Shown here: positions 33,496 to 43,092 of the stretch, one piece after another
How the letters are laid out: each line of letters opens with the position of its first letter
How positions within the stretch are numbered: the first letter of the stretch is position 1
Source: Paraburkholderia polaris
Lineage (GTDB): Bacteria; Pseudomonadota; Gammaproteobacteria; Burkholderiales; Burkholderiaceae
DNA: 64,000 nucleotides
NCBI RefSeq assembly: GCF_012927345.1
Contig: NZ_JABBGJ010000012.1
Span: 1-64,000 of the forward strand
Direction of reading: 5' to 3'
Translations under genes and position numbers: made by a program
The notes under the pieces: generated by a model
What the model was told of the DNA's origin: nothing
The model's database searches: none
The model's input: the letters and a program-made list of their open reading frames with translations, nothing else

Positions 33496-34596
33496 ATGTC
33501 CACTACACCCTCGACTATTGCACCGCCCAGCGTGGCAAACGCCGCCAAACCGGCACGGCGCATTCCGTGGATGCTGCTCGCGATCATCACGGTGCTCGCT
33601 GTGCTGGCGCTTGCCGCGTCGTACTGGTTCTTCGTCGGCCGCTTTGTCGAAACGACGGACGATGCCTACGTCGGCGGCGATGTGACGGTGATGTCGCCGA
33701 AGGTGAACGGCTTCGTCACTGATGTGTTGGTGCGCGACAACCAGTTCGTGCATGCGAATCAGGTGTTGATCCGGCTTGATGCGCGCGATTACGACGCTCG
33801 TCTCGCGCAGGCCAGCGCGGAAGTTGAGAGCGCACAGGCCGCCGTCACCGAGTTGCAGGCGAAGAAGTCCTTGCAGTTGGCCACCATCAACGAGCAGGCC
33901 GCCGAGGTCCGCGCGTCCGGCGCCGAGTTGACGCGCAGCGCCGCCGATCAGACGCGTTATCGCGAACTGGTGAAGGACGATGCGGTATCGAGCCAGGTCG
34001 TGGAACGCGCGGACGCCGATCTGACCAAGGCGCATGCCGCGGTCGATCGCAGCAGCGCGGCTTTGATCGCGGCGCAACGGCAGATCGCCGTGCTCGACGC
34101 CCAGATCGGCGACGCCGAGGCGCGCATCGCCACCGCGCAGGCGGCGCAACGGGTCGCGGCCTTGAATGTGGAGTACACCACGATCCGCTCGCCGATCGAC
34201 GGTTACGTCGGCAATCGCACCGCGCGCGTCGGCCTGCTGGCGAACACCGGTGTTTCGCTGCTGACCGTGGTGCCGTCGAGCGGACTGTGGATCGACGCCA
34301 ACTTCAAGGAAGACCAGTTGAAGAAGATGCAGGTTGGCGACGGTGTCGACGTCGATCTCGACGCGTCGAGCAAACGGATTCACGGCGTGGTTGAGAGTCT
34401 TGCGCCCGCGACCGGCGCGACCTTCAGTGTGCTGCCGGCGGAGAACGCCACCGGCAACTTCACGAAGATCGTGCAGCGCGTGCCGGTGCGTGTGCGTCTC
34501 GAGGTGCCGAAGGACATGCAGGGCGTGCTGCGACCCGGGCTCTCGGCGACGGTGAAGGTACATGTCGGCGCTGGCAATGCGCCGGCCCAGGGATAA
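33496..34596 (+). CDS. emrA: EmrA-like membrane fusion protein of a tripartite efflux pump
   Basis: A 366-residue HlyD-family adaptor: one N-terminal inner-membrane helix (MLLAIITVLAVLALAASYWFF), the signature TTDDAYVGGDVTVMSPKVNGFV (barrel-sandwich start), a long alpha-helical hairpin (residues about 90-200, Ala/Gln-rich), TIRSPIDGYVGNRT closing the lipoyl domain, and a beta-barrel with KEDQLKKMQVGD. It bridges the EmrB-type transporter and the outer-membrane channel. ATG 33496 is preceded by the third MarR site. First gene of emrA-emrB-nodT. Confidence 0.93.
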   Translation: MSTTPSTIAPPSVANAAKPARRIPWMLLAIITVLAVLALAASYWFFVGRFVETTDDAYVGGDVTVMSPKVNGFVTDVLVRDNQFVHANQVLIRLDARDYDARLAQASAEVESAQAAVTELQAKKSLQLATINEQAAEVRASGAELTRSAADQTRYRELVKDDAVSSQVVERADADLTKAHAAVDRSSAALIAAQRQIAVLDAQIGDAEARIATAQAAQRVAALNVEYTTIRSPIDGYVGNRTARVGLLANTGVSLLTVVPSSGLWIDANFKEDQLKKMQVGDGVDVDLDASSKRIHGVVESLAPATGATFSVLPAENATGNFTKIVQRVPVRVRLEVPKDMQGVLRPGLSATVKVHVGAGNAPAQG

Positions 34597-34603
34597 ACCG
34601 ATC

Positions 34604-36184
34604 ATGGCTCAAGCTCCCGCCCATTTCGCCAATCCCGCCGACCAGCCGACGCGCACCAAGTTCCTCGCGTTCGCCCTGATGTGTCTCGGCTTTTTCATGG
34701 CGACGCTCGATATCCAGATCGTTGCGTCCTCGCTCAAAGACATCGGCGGTGGTTTGTCTGCGAGCCAGGACGAACTCTCGTGGGTTCAGACGTCCTATCT
34801 GATCGCCGAAATTCTCGTCATTCCGATGTCGGGCTGGCTCACGCGAGTGTTTTCCACGCGCTGGCTGTTCGCGTTTTCCGCACTCGGTTTCACGATCACC
34901 AGCATGCTGTGCGGCCTCGCATGGGACATCAACTCGATGATCCTGTTTCGCGGTCTGCAGGGTGCGCTCGGCGCGGCGATGATTCCGACCGTTTTCACCA
35001 CGGCATTTGTGCTGTTCCCCGGCAAACAACGGCTGATTGCGTCCACCACCATCGGTGCGCTGGCCACGCTCGCGCCGACCATCGGTCCGGTGATAGGTGG
35101 CTGGATCACGGCGCAATGGTCCTGGCATTGGCTGTTTTATCTGAACCTCGTGCCTGGAGTCGCCGTCACGCTGTTGGTGCCGAAATACGTCCATATCGAC
35201 GAGGTCGATCTTTCCTTGCTGAAAAAAGGCGACTACCTCGGCATCCTGCTGATGTCCGGCTTTCTCGGCTGCCTCGAATATGTGCTGGAAGAAGGCCCGC
35301 GCAAGAACTGGTTCGGCGACGACGTGATCGTTCTGTGTACATGGGTGTCGGCGATATGTGGTTTCCTGTTCCTTGTACATGCGTTTACCGCGAAAGAACC
35401 GATTGTCGATTTGCGCGCGTTGGCGGTTCGCAACTTCGGCATCGGCAGTTTGTTGTCTTTCATCACCGGGATCGGCATTTTCTGCACGGTGTTTTTGACG
35501 CCGGTGTTTCTGTCGCGCGTACGGGGCTTCGATTCGTTGCAGATCGGCTTGGCGCTGCTGTCGGTCGGCTGTTTCCAGTTGCTCGCGCTGGTGGCATATT
35601 CGACGCTGGCTCGTTTCATCGATATGCGCTGGTTGATGGTGTTCGGACTCATTCTGTTCGGTGTCGGGTGCTATCTCTATGTGCCGTTGACCAGTGAGTG
35701 GGGCTGGAAGGAACTGCTGATACCGCAGGCGTTGCGCGGCATCGGCCAGCAGTTCTGCATTCCGCCTATTGTCACGATGGCGCTCGGCTCCTTGCCGCCT
35801 TCGCGGCTGCGCTCGGCAAGCGGCCTGTTCAATCTGATGCGCAATCTGGGCGGTGCTATTGGCATTGCAGTGAGCAGCACGATGCTCAACGATCGGTTGA
35901 ATCTCCATTACGAGCGGCTCGATGAACACTTGAGCGCGGGGCGCCCGGTGGTCGAATCGATTTTGCAGCAGCAAAGCGCGCACTTCGCGGCTGTCGGCGG
36001 CGACGCGCTGAATGCGGCCAACGCAGGCCTCGGCGAGTTGCATGCGCTGCTGATGCGCGAAGCACTCGTACTCACGTTCTCCGACACGTTTTTTGCGTTG
36101 TCGCTCTGTTTTGTCGTCGGTTTGCTGAGCGTGCTGTTCTCGCGCCCCTTTGGCAACACCGCACCGCCGCCCGATGCTCATTGA
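34604..36184 (+). CDS. emrB: EmrB-like DHA2-family MFS drug:proton antiporter
   Basis: A 526-residue protein with 14 predicted helices, of the DHA2/EmrB type. The opening FLAFALMCLGFFMATLDIQIV holds the family D1 motif (LDIQIV for the usual LDxTIVNVALP), and LSWVQTSYLIAEILVIPMSGWL and GPVIGGWITAQWSWHWLFYLN (motif C region) follow. Expected to export hydrophobic compounds or antibiotics together with EmrA and the NodT channel. ATG 34604, seven bases after emrA, gives MAQAPAHFANP. Confidence 0.94.
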   Translation: MAQAPAHFANPADQPTRTKFLAFALMCLGFFMATLDIQIVASSLKDIGGGLSASQDELSWVQTSYLIAEILVIPMSGWLTRVFSTRWLFAFSALGFTITSMLCGLAWDINSMILFRGLQGALGAAMIPTVFTTAFVLFPGKQRLIASTTIGALATLAPTIGPVIGGWITAQWSWHWLFYLNLVPGVAVTLLVPKYVHIDEVDLSLLKKGDYLGILLMSGFLGCLEYVLEEGPRKNWFGDDVIVLCTWVSAICGFLFLVHAFTAKEPIVDLRALAVRNFGIGSLLSFITGIGIFCTVFLTPVFLSRVRGFDSLQIGLALLSVGCFQLLALVAYSTLARFIDMRWLMVFGLILFGVGCYLYVPLTSEWGWKELLIPQALRGIGQQFCIPPIVTMALGSLPPSRLRSASGLFNLMRNLGGAIGIAVSSTMLNDRLNLHYERLDEHLSAGRPVVESILQQQSAHFAAVGGDALNAANAGLGELHALLMREALVLTFSDTFFALSLCFVVGLLSVLFSRPFGNTAPPPDAH

Positions 36185-36194
36185 GGAATTCAGC

Positions 36195-37661
36195 ATGAAA
36201 CCCATCGTTATCAAACTACTGGCGAGCGCGGCGCTGCTGACGCTCGCGGCATGTGCGGTGCAACCTGAAACGCATGCGGACCTGCAGCATACGGTTCAGA
36301 CAGTCGCGCCGACCGCGTGGAGTGTCGATGCGCCTCAAGACAGCGTAAGCGCCGATACGTGGTGGGCGCAATTCGGCGACCCTGTCATGCATCAGCTGGT
36401 GGAGTCGGTGCTGACCCGCAATCTCGACGTGCAGGCCGCGGTGGAACGCGTCAAGCAGGCGCAGGATCTTGCGACGCAAAATCGCGCGGCATTGCTGCCG
36501 GAGTTGAACGCTAGCGCGACCGCATCCGACTCCCGGCAGAACACGCCGCCACCGCTCGGCTATGTGCGTCAGGCCGGCGTTGGCGTGACGGCGAGCTGGA
36601 CGCCTGACGTTTTCGGCGGCGAACGTCTCGCTGTTCTCGCAGCGCAGGCGCAAGTGTCCGGTCGGCAGGCGGCCTTGAATCAACTGCGTCTGGCACTCGC
36701 GGCGAACACAGCGGCGGCGTATATCGATCTGCGCTGGGCGCAATCGGAATTACAGATTCTCAGCGACAACGAACAGATCCGCGCCCGCGCCTTGAAACTC
36801 ACGCAGGAACGTTTGCATTACGGACTGTCGACGCAACTCGACGTCGCACGGGCACAGAACCAGTTAAAGGATTTGCAGGCGCAGATCCCGCGCGTGCAGT
36901 CGACCGTGCAACATCAACTGAGTCTGATCGCGGTGTATTCGGGGCGCACGCCAGAGAGCGTCGACGGCTTGTTGCTGGCTGATGCACATCAAGCTCGCGA
37001 CATTCCGGTGCCCGCGCAAAGCGTGCCGCAGACGTTGCCGTCCGACGCGCTGTTGCAGCGGCCCGACGTGCGCAACGCCTACGCCACGGTCGAACAGCGC
37101 GCGGCGGAAGTAGGTGTATCAAAAGCGCAGCGCTATCCGCAGTTCAGGCTCAATCTCGCCGATGGCTTGCTGGCTTCGTCGTACCTTGGCTTGCCGACGC
37201 TGACCGATAACCTCTTCAGCGCTGCATTGAACGCCACGAGTCCGATCTTCAACGCCGGCCGCATCACCGCGAACATCGACGCGAGCGAAAGCCGGATGCG
37301 CGAGTCGCAGCTCGGCCTGCAGCAGACCATGTTGCAGGCGCTCAAGGAAATCGAGGACAACCGCAGCGACCTGGTGAATGGCGCGGTGCAGGTGCAACGC
37401 CTGGGCGGTGCGCTCGATGCATCGGATCATGCGCTGCATCTGTCGAGTGAGCTCTACAAGGGCGGTGCGACGGACTTTCTCGATGTGCTCGCCGCGCAGG
37501 AGGCGTATCTGCGCGATGCGGAATCGTTGAATCAGGCCAAACGCGAGCATGCGCTTGCAGCGGTGGCGCTGTACCGCTCGCTCGGCGGCGGCTGGGATGT
37601 CCCTGAAACAGTCACGGCCGCATCGGTTAATGAAAGATCGGCAACGCCAGATAGCCCTTGA
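36195..37661 (+). CDS. NodT-family outer-membrane efflux lipoprotein
   Basis: A 488-residue TolC-like channel of the OprM/NodT class: signal peptide and lipobox LAAC (MKPIVIKLLASAALLTLAAC), TWWAQFGDPVMHQLVESVLTRNLDVQAA as the typical first repeat, two OEP repeats rich in Gln/Ala helices, and the second repeat opening PSDALLQRPDVRNAYATVEQRAAEVG. ATG 36195 is 10 bases after emrB, preceded by GAGGAA. Completes the tripartite pump. Its last 35 bases overlap the 3' end of convergent gltS. Confidence 0.93.
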   Translation: MKPIVIKLLASAALLTLAACAVQPETHADLQHTVQTVAPTAWSVDAPQDSVSADTWWAQFGDPVMHQLVESVLTRNLDVQAAVERVKQAQDLATQNRAALLPELNASATASDSRQNTPPPLGYVRQAGVGVTASWTPDVFGGERLAVLAAQAQVSGRQAALNQLRLALAANTAAAYIDLRWAQSELQILSDNEQIRARALKLTQERLHYGLSTQLDVARAQNQLKDLQAQIPRVQSTVQHQLSLIAVYSGRTPESVDGLLLADAHQARDIPVPAQSVPQTLPSDALLQRPDVRNAYATVEQRAAEVGVSKAQRYPQFRLNLADGLLASSYLGLPTLTDNLFSAALNATSPIFNAGRITANIDASESRMRESQLGLQQTMLQALKEIEDNRSDLVNGAVQVQRLGGALDASDHALHLSSELYKGGATDFLDVLAAQEAYLRDAESLNQAKREHALAAVALYRSLGGGWDVPETVTAASVNERSATPDSP

Positions 37662-38853
37662 TGACAATCGCGTTGGCAATGTCGATAAAGAAGGCGCCCA
37701 CCATCGGCACGACCAGAAAGGCGAGGTGCGAATGGCCGAAGCGGGCCGTGACGGCTTGCATGTTGGCGATGGCCGTAGGCGTGGCGCCGAGACCGAAACC
37801 GCAATGACCGGATGCGAGCACGACAGCATCATAGTTGCGGCCCATCACGCGGAACGTGACGAAGATCGCATAGAGCGCCATCAAAACGGTTTGCGCAACG
37901 AGAATCGAAACGACCGGCAGCGCTAGCGAAGCCAGGTCCCAGAGCTTGAGCGTCATCAGCGCCATGGCGAGGAATAGCGCGAGGCTCACGTTGCCGAGCA
38001 GGGCGACGGCGTGATCGATAACGGGCTTGCCCGCGAGCCCGAGTACATTGCTTAGCACCACGCCGACGAAAAGCACGCAGACAAAAGTCGGCAGTTCGAT
38101 CGCCGTGCCGGCCAATACTTGTGCGAGCGCGTCGCCGGCCGCGAGGCTGATCGCGATCAGCGCTAGCGTCTCGATGAAGGCGGCCGGCGTGGTGGCTTGT
38201 TCCGCCTTCGGTTTTTCGAAGGCGAGCGGCGGTTCGGCGGAGCTGTCGGCATCGTTCTCCGCGTGGTTTTCTGCGTGCGCGACGTCCTTCCTGGCCACTT
38301 GCCGCATCAGCACGCGCGCCACCGGGCCACCGAGAATGCCGCCCATCACGAGGCCGAAAGTCGCGCAGGCGATCGCGGCCTCCGTGGCGGACTGAAGCCC
38401 ATGGTGTTCGGCGAACACTTTGCTCCATGCCGCGCCGGTGCCATGACCGCCGGACAACGTGATCGAACCCACCAGCAATCCGTACAACGGATCAATGCCC
38501 AATACATAAGTGAGCGCGATGCCCACTGCATTCTGCAGTATCAGCAGGCCGATCACGAGGCCGAGAAAACGCAGCAATAGCGGGCCGCCTGACTTGAGGC
38601 TGGCGAGGTTGGCGTTGAGGCCGATGGTCGCGAAGAAGGCGAGCATCAGCGGCGTTTGCAGCGCTGTATCGAAGCGTACTTCGATCTGACTCGTCATGCG
38701 CACGACCAGCAATACGATCGCCACGAGGAGTCCGCCGGCGACGGGTTCGGGAATCGTATAGCTGCGCAGCAGGGGGATCCATCCGACTAGGCGGTTCCCC
38801 AGCAGCAGAACCAGTGAAGCCGTGACGAGTGTTCCATAGATACCGACGTTCAT
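37627..38853 (-). CDS. gltS: Sodium/glutamate symporter
   Basis: A 408-residue GltS-family inner-membrane carrier with about ten to twelve helices in two inverted halves. Family marks are LLLGNRLVGWIPLLRSYTIPEPVAGGL at the start and the reentrant-loop glycine motifs SITLSGGHGTGAAWSKVF and LASGHCGFGLGATPTAIANM. Transports glutamate with Na+. ATG 38853 (MNVGIYG) is chosen over an ATG 12 bases upstream because it gives the usual start. Monocistronic; convergent with the efflux operon and overlapping its last gene by 35 bases. Confidence 0.93.
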   Translation of the reverse strand: MNVGIYGTLVTASLVLLLGNRLVGWIPLLRSYTIPEPVAGGLLVAIVLLVVRMTSQIEVRFDTALQTPLMLAFFATIGLNANLASLKSGGPLLLRFLGLVIGLLILQNAVGIALTYVLGIDPLYGLLVGSITLSGGHGTGAAWSKVFAEHHGLQSATEAAIACATFGLVMGGILGGPVARVLMRQVARKDVAHAENHAENDADSSAEPPLAFEKPKAEQATTPAAFIETLALIAISLAAGDALAQVLAGTAIELPTFVCVLFVGVVLSNVLGLAGKPVIDHAVALLGNVSLALFLAMALMTLKLWDLASLALPVVSILVAQTVLMALYAIFVTFRVMGRNYDAVVLASGHCGFGLGATPTAIANMQAVTARFGHSHLAFLVVPMVGAFFIDIANAIVIKGYLALPIFH

Positions 38854-39108
38854 AGGCGACCTCACTGAGCATGATTGATGGTCACAGCGTTACGAGGCGT
38901 CTGACGGCGTGTGGAGCGGCTAAGGAGCGAGCGAGAAACACCGGTGGCGTGAGAGTACCTGAACGGAGTTGATCCAACAACGATTGCCGCGAGGCGAACT
39001 GTCGCGGAGCGTTTGGCCGTCAATACCGGAGTAAGACCATATTTAAAGTTTTCTCCAGCATCGGTTTCGATTAGCATCATTGCCACTTTCACAAGAACAC
39101 CAAGAGAC

Positions 39109-40386
39109 ATGGCACTGATCGCACGAAACATTCTCGGGATTGCCGCACTGCTGCTTATCGCTTTCATCTTTTCGACCAACCGCCGTGCCATTCGCTTACG
39201 GACTGTAATTGCGGCGCTGCTCGCGCAGATCGGTATCGGCGCCTTCATTCTCTTCGTGCCGATCGGCAAGACGGTCCTCGCGGCGGCTGCGTCAGGCGTC
39301 AATCACGTACTCGGCTATGGCAACGCGGGCATTGAGTTTCTGTTCGGCGGCCTGGTGCAATCGAAGATGTTTCAGGTGTTCGGCGACGGGGGCTTCGTCT
39401 TTGCCGTGCGGGTGCTGCCGGTCATCATCTTCGTGACCGCGTTGATCTCCGTGCTGTACTACATCGGCGTGATGCGCTGGATCGTGATCGTGCTCGGCAC
39501 GATATTCCAGAAGCTGCTCGGTGTATCCAAGCTCGAGTCGTTCTCAGCTGTCACGACGATCTTCCTCGGCCAAAGCGAAATGCCGGCCGTGGTCAAACCG
39601 TTTACGCGCGACATGACCGGCGCCGAACTGTTTGCGGTGATGTCGAGCGGCATGGCGGCGGTTGCCGGGTCGGTGCTGGCGGGTTATGCGGGCCTGGGTG
39701 TGCGGATTGAATATCTACTGGCTGCGTCGTTCATGGCGGTGCCGGGCGGCTTGCTGTTCGCCAAGATCATTCATCCGACCACCGAACCGAGCCGCGTTCA
39801 TCTCGAGCACCTGAGCTTCGACGAGAAACGTCCTGCGAATGTGATTGAAGCCGCGAGTTCCGGCGCGACCGTGGGCCTGAAAATCGCCGTGATGGTCGGC
39901 GCGATGCTGATCGCGTTCGTCGGCCTGATCGCGTTGCTCAACGGCATTGTCGGCGGCATAGGCGGGTGGTTCGGCCATCCGCAACTGTCGATGCAGTCGG
40001 TGCTTGGCACGGTGTTCGCGCCGCTCGCGTATCTGATCGGTGTGCCATGGAACGAAGCCGCCATCGCCGGCAATTTCCTCGGCCAGAAGATGATTCTCAA
40101 CGAGTTCGTCGCCTATGCGTCGCTGTCGCCGTATCTGAAAGACGCCGCAAGCGTGAGCGCGGCCGGTCTGCAGGCACTCGATCCGCGTACCATTGCTATC
40201 CTGTCGTTTGCGCTATGTGGCTTCGCGAACTTTGCGTCGATCGCGGTGCTGACGGGCGGCTTCAGCGCCGTCGCGCCGGAACGCCGCGCCGAAGTCGCGC
40301 GCTATGGCCTGCGCGTCGTGCTTGCCGCGACGCTCTCGAACCTGATGAGCGCCACGATTGCGGGCATGTTCCTGACGCTGAATTGA
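39109..40386 (+). CDS. nupC: Concentrative nucleoside transporter, NupC-type
   Basis: This 425-residue CNT-family carrier has N-terminal helices (LIARNILGIAALLLIAFIFS), then GNAGIEFLFGGLVQ, the substrate-site motif TIFLGQSEMPAVVKPF (G-Q-S-E), ATVGLKIAVMVGAMLIAF, IGVPWNEAAIAGNFLGQKMILNEFVAY (N-E-F-V) and LCGFANFASIAVLTGG. It imports pyrimidine and purine nucleosides with H+ or Na+. ATG 39109 follows AAGAGA. First gene of an operon with cytidine deaminase and a nucleoside hydrolase, forming a complete uptake-to-base salvage route. Confidence 0.94.
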   Translation: MALIARNILGIAALLLIAFIFSTNRRAIRLRTVIAALLAQIGIGAFILFVPIGKTVLAAAASGVNHVLGYGNAGIEFLFGGLVQSKMFQVFGDGGFVFAVRVLPVIIFVTALISVLYYIGVMRWIVIVLGTIFQKLLGVSKLESFSAVTTIFLGQSEMPAVVKPFTRDMTGAELFAVMSSGMAAVAGSVLAGYAGLGVRIEYLLAASFMAVPGGLLFAKIIHPTTEPSRVHLEHLSFDEKRPANVIEAASSGATVGLKIAVMVGAMLIAFVGLIALLNGIVGGIGGWFGHPQLSMQSVLGTVFAPLAYLIGVPWNEAAIAGNFLGQKMILNEFVAYASLSPYLKDAASVSAAGLQALDPRTIAILSFALCGFANFASIAVLTGGFSAVAPERRAEVARYGLRVVLAATLSNLMSATIAGMFLTLN

Positions 40387-40401
40387 ATTGAGGATCGTTG
40401 C

Positions 40402-40791
40402 ATGAACATGGAACAACTGCTGGAACGCGCGGGTGTCGCGAGAGACAAGGCCTATGCGCCTTATTCGAAGTTCAAGGTCGGCGCCGCGCTGCTGACTAAA
40501 GATGGCACAGTATTCGAAGGCTGCAACGTCGAGAATGCATCGTATGGACTGTGCAATTGCGCTGAACGTACGGCGTTTTTCAGCGCCATTGCCGCGGGCT
40601 ATCAGCGCGACCAGTTCGCCGCGCTTGCCGTGATCGGCGATACGGATGGACCAATCGCACCGTGCGGCGCGTGCCGCCAGGTGATCATCGAACTGGGCGG
40701 CCCCGAATTGCCGATTCGCCTCGGCAATCTGCATGGCGCTACTCGCGACACCACCGCGCGTGAACAATTGCCGGACGCGTTTTATCTATGA
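40402..40791 (+). CDS. cdd: Cytidine deaminase
   Basis: A 129-residue zinc enzyme turning cytidine/deoxycytidine into uridine/deoxyuridine. Catalytic motifs are NCAERTAFFSA (Cys-Ala-Glu) and PCGACRQVI (the Cys-x-x-Cys zinc ligands), with GCNVENASYG before them. This is the short homotetrameric class. ATG 40402 lies 15 bases after nupC; the stop overlaps the nucleoside hydrolase start (ATGA). Confidence 0.96.
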   Translation: MNMEQLLERAGVARDKAYAPYSKFKVGAALLTKDGTVFEGCNVENASYGLCNCAERTAFFSAIAAGYQRDQFAALAVIGDTDGPIAPCGACRQVIIELGGPELPIRLGNLHGATRDTTAREQLPDAFYL

Positions 40792-41753
40792 GCAAGCACA
40801 AGGTTATCTACGACACCGATCCCGGTGTGGACGATGCGATGGCGCTCGTTTTCCAGGCGCTGCATCCGGACATTGAATTGCTCGGTCTGACGAGCGTTTT
40901 CGGCAATGCCACGATCGAGACCACCACGCGCAATGCGCGTTTCCTGGCCGGGCGGTTCGCGCCGGGCGTGCCGGTGGCACAGGGCGCCGCTGCACCGCTC
41001 AAGCGCGCAGCACCCGAGCCGCTCGCCTGGATTCACGGCGATAACGGCCTTGGCAACATCGCGATCGAAGCCGGTGTTGAAGCGGCGCTCGACGCACGCC
41101 CCGCACACCGCTTTATCATCGACACGGTGCGCGCCCATCCCGGAGAAGTCACGTTGATCGCCGTCGGTCCGCTCACGAACCTGGCATTGGCGTTGGCCGA
41201 CGATCCGCAGATCGCCTCGCTCGTCAAGCAGGTGGTCATCATGGGCGGCGCGTTCGGCACGGACGGCGTGCTCGGCAACGTGACCCCCGCTGCCGAAGCG
41301 AACATCCTCGGTGACCCCCATGCCGCTGACATGGTGTTCGGCGCGCCGTGGCCGGTTGCGGTCGTCGGGCTCGACGTTACGCAGCGCACCATCATGAGCC
41401 GGGACTATCTGGCGTCGCTGCGCGATCGCGGCGGTGCAGCAGGGCGGTTCGTGTGGGACGTGTCGCGGCACTACGAGGCCTTTCATGAGCAAAGCGCGCA
41501 ACTCACGGGTATTTACGTGCACGACTCGTCGGCGGTCGCCTATGTGCTGGCGCCGCATCTTTATACGACCCGCAACGGCCCCGTGCGTGTGCTGACGGAC
41601 GGTATCGCGGTGGGCCAAACCATCCAGAAGCCTTCTACGATGCCTATGCCCGCGCCAGACTGGGACACCCGGCCCGAGAGCAAAGTCTGTCTGGACGTGG
41701 ATGTGCCCGGGATGCTCGCGCTTTACGAGCGCACCCTCTGCGGCACGCTGTAG
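40788..41753 (+). CDS. Inosine/uridine-preferring nucleoside hydrolase
   Basis: A 321-residue Ca2+-dependent N-ribohydrolase: the N-terminal DTDPGVDDAMALVF (Asp cluster binding Ca2+), GAAAPLKR, WIHGDNGLGN and VVIMGGAFGTDGVLGN are family signatures, with the C-terminal His in DSSAVAYVLAP region. It splits nucleosides to base and ribose. Coupled by overlap to cdd, so cytidine taken up by NupC can be deaminated to uridine and cleaved to uracil. Confidence 0.94.
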   Translation: MSKHKVIYDTDPGVDDAMALVFQALHPDIELLGLTSVFGNATIETTTRNARFLAGRFAPGVPVAQGAAAPLKRAAPEPLAWIHGDNGLGNIAIEAGVEAALDARPAHRFIIDTVRAHPGEVTLIAVGPLTNLALALADDPQIASLVKQVVIMGGAFGTDGVLGNVTPAAEANILGDPHAADMVFGAPWPVAVVGLDVTQRTIMSRDYLASLRDRGGAAGRFVWDVSRHYEAFHEQSAQLTGIYVHDSSAVAYVLAPHLYTTRNGPVRVLTDGIAVGQTIQKPSTMPMPAPDWDTRPESKVCLDVDVPGMLALYERTLCGTL

Positions 41754-41800
41754 GATGATCTTGTCACGCTGCCGCCGCGTGTTCAGGGAGGCCCTCTTTC

Positions 41801-41851
41801 TGAACTGCACCTCAAAGCTTGCGTCAGTGTCCAACTTTTTGGGTGCAGTTA
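41801..41851. mobile_element. IS3-like terminal remnant (both ends joined)
   Basis: TGAACTGCACCTCAAAG at the left and GTCCAACTTTTTGGGTGCAGTT at the right form an imperfect inverted repeat (AACTGCACC/GGTGCAGTT). Their form, ending toward GGACAC, resembles IS3-family termini of Burkholderia. Only about 51 bases are left, with no transposase. It lies in the 344-base gap 41754-42097, in which nothing else is seen. Confidence 0.5.
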
Positions 41852-42097
41852 AATCAGTGCCCTTTTTATGCCGGCTGGGGCGTAATGGACGGCCGGCGGC
41901 GCAGCGATTGATCTGACGTAAAAAAATACCGCGGAAACGGTGCAGCCGCGGTGCGTTGCAGCAAACCAGCCCGCCATTGTGGCCGATGCGCATCGTCAAT
42001 CTTTGCTACATTTCTGCAGACGTGCTGCGTACGCGGTCCTCGAAGCCTTTGCTTATCGACCCGGCGTGTGTGACCCAAATCTATCAAGAGGCAAAAG

Positions 42098-43033
42098 ATG
42101 CGAATTCTAGTAGTAGGGGCGGGCGCCGTGGGCGGCTACTTCGGCGGACGTCTCGCAGCGGCGGGCCAGGACGTGACCTTCCTCGTGCGCCCCGGCCGCG
42201 CGGAAAAACTCGCGCGTGATGGTCTCGTCATTAACAGCGCGCGCGGCAATCTCACGGTGCGCGACGTCAGGACGATTCTCGCGGGTGTCGGCGCGGAGCC
42301 GTTCGATCTGGTGCTGCTCAGCTGCAAAGCCTACAGTCTCGACGACGCGATCGATTCGTTCGCACCGCTAGTCGGCGAATCGACGCTGATTCTGCCGATG
42401 CTCAACGGCATGCGCCATATCGACGTGCTCAAGGAAAAATTCGGTGCGTCACGCGTACTGGGCGGTCAATGCGTGATCGCCGCGACGCTCAGCCCCGAGC
42501 AGCACATCATGCATCTGAACGAAACGCACGCGATCACCTTTGGCGAGTTGGACGGCGGCACGTCCGAGCGCGTCCAGACGATCGCGGACGCGATGGCCGG
42601 CGCCAATTTCGACACCGCGGTCAGCGACAACATCCTGCTGCGCATGTGGGAAAAGTGGGTGTTCCTGGCCACACTGGCGGCCGGCACGTGCTTGATGCGC
42701 GGTTCGGTCGGCGATATTCTGGCTGCGCCGGATGGCAAGAGCATCATCGAAAACCTGCTCGGCGAGTGCCGTGGCGTCGCGGAGCACAACAGCTTTACGA
42801 TGGGCCCGGATTTCGACGCTCGGGCCACCCAAACGCTCTTTACGCCGTCGCCGCTTACGGCTTCGATGTTGCGCGACGTCGAAAATCACTCGCATACCGA
42901 GGCGGATCACATTCTCGGCGATCTGATCTCGCGTGGCGGCGATGCGCAGAAGGGCGAGCACGGCTTGTCGCTGCTGCGTATCGCCTATAGTCATCTGAAG
43001 ACGTATGAAGCGAGGCAGACCCGTACGTCCTGA
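42098..43033 (+). CDS. Ketopantoate reductase family (2-dehydropantoate 2-reductase-like)
   Basis: A 311-residue NADP-dependent reductase. The Rossmann start ILVVGAGAVGGYFGGRLAAAG, then LLSCKAYSLDDAI, the catalytic-site segment LPMLNGMRHID (Asn) and MWEKWVFLA (catalytic Lys) follow ApbA/PanE. PanE reduces ketopantoate to pantoate for pantothenate and CoA; several paralogues per Burkholderia genome act on other 2-oxo acids, so the exact substrate is open. ATG 42098 follows AAGAGG. It is followed after 59 bases by a small membrane protein gene. Confidence 0.85.
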   Translation: MRILVVGAGAVGGYFGGRLAAAGQDVTFLVRPGRAEKLARDGLVINSARGNLTVRDVRTILAGVGAEPFDLVLLSCKAYSLDDAIDSFAPLVGESTLILPMLNGMRHIDVLKEKFGASRVLGGQCVIAATLSPEQHIMHLNETHAITFGELDGGTSERVQTIADAMAGANFDTAVSDNILLRMWEKWVFLATLAAGTCLMRGSVGDILAAPDGKSIIENLLGECRGVAEHNSFTMGPDFDARATQTLFTPSPLTASMLRDVENHSHTEADHILGDLISRGGDAQKGEHGLSLLRIAYSHLKTYEARQTRTS

Positions 43034-43092
43034 ATGACCGGAGCGCGGGTGATGGAGACGGCCACAGCAGCCTAACGTTTCGGAGATGAAGC

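Noticed and set aside
34460..36214. A 584-codon minus-strand frame opposite emrB
   Set aside because: Shadow of a conserved transporter gene; extremely Gln/Arg/His-rich and without motifs.
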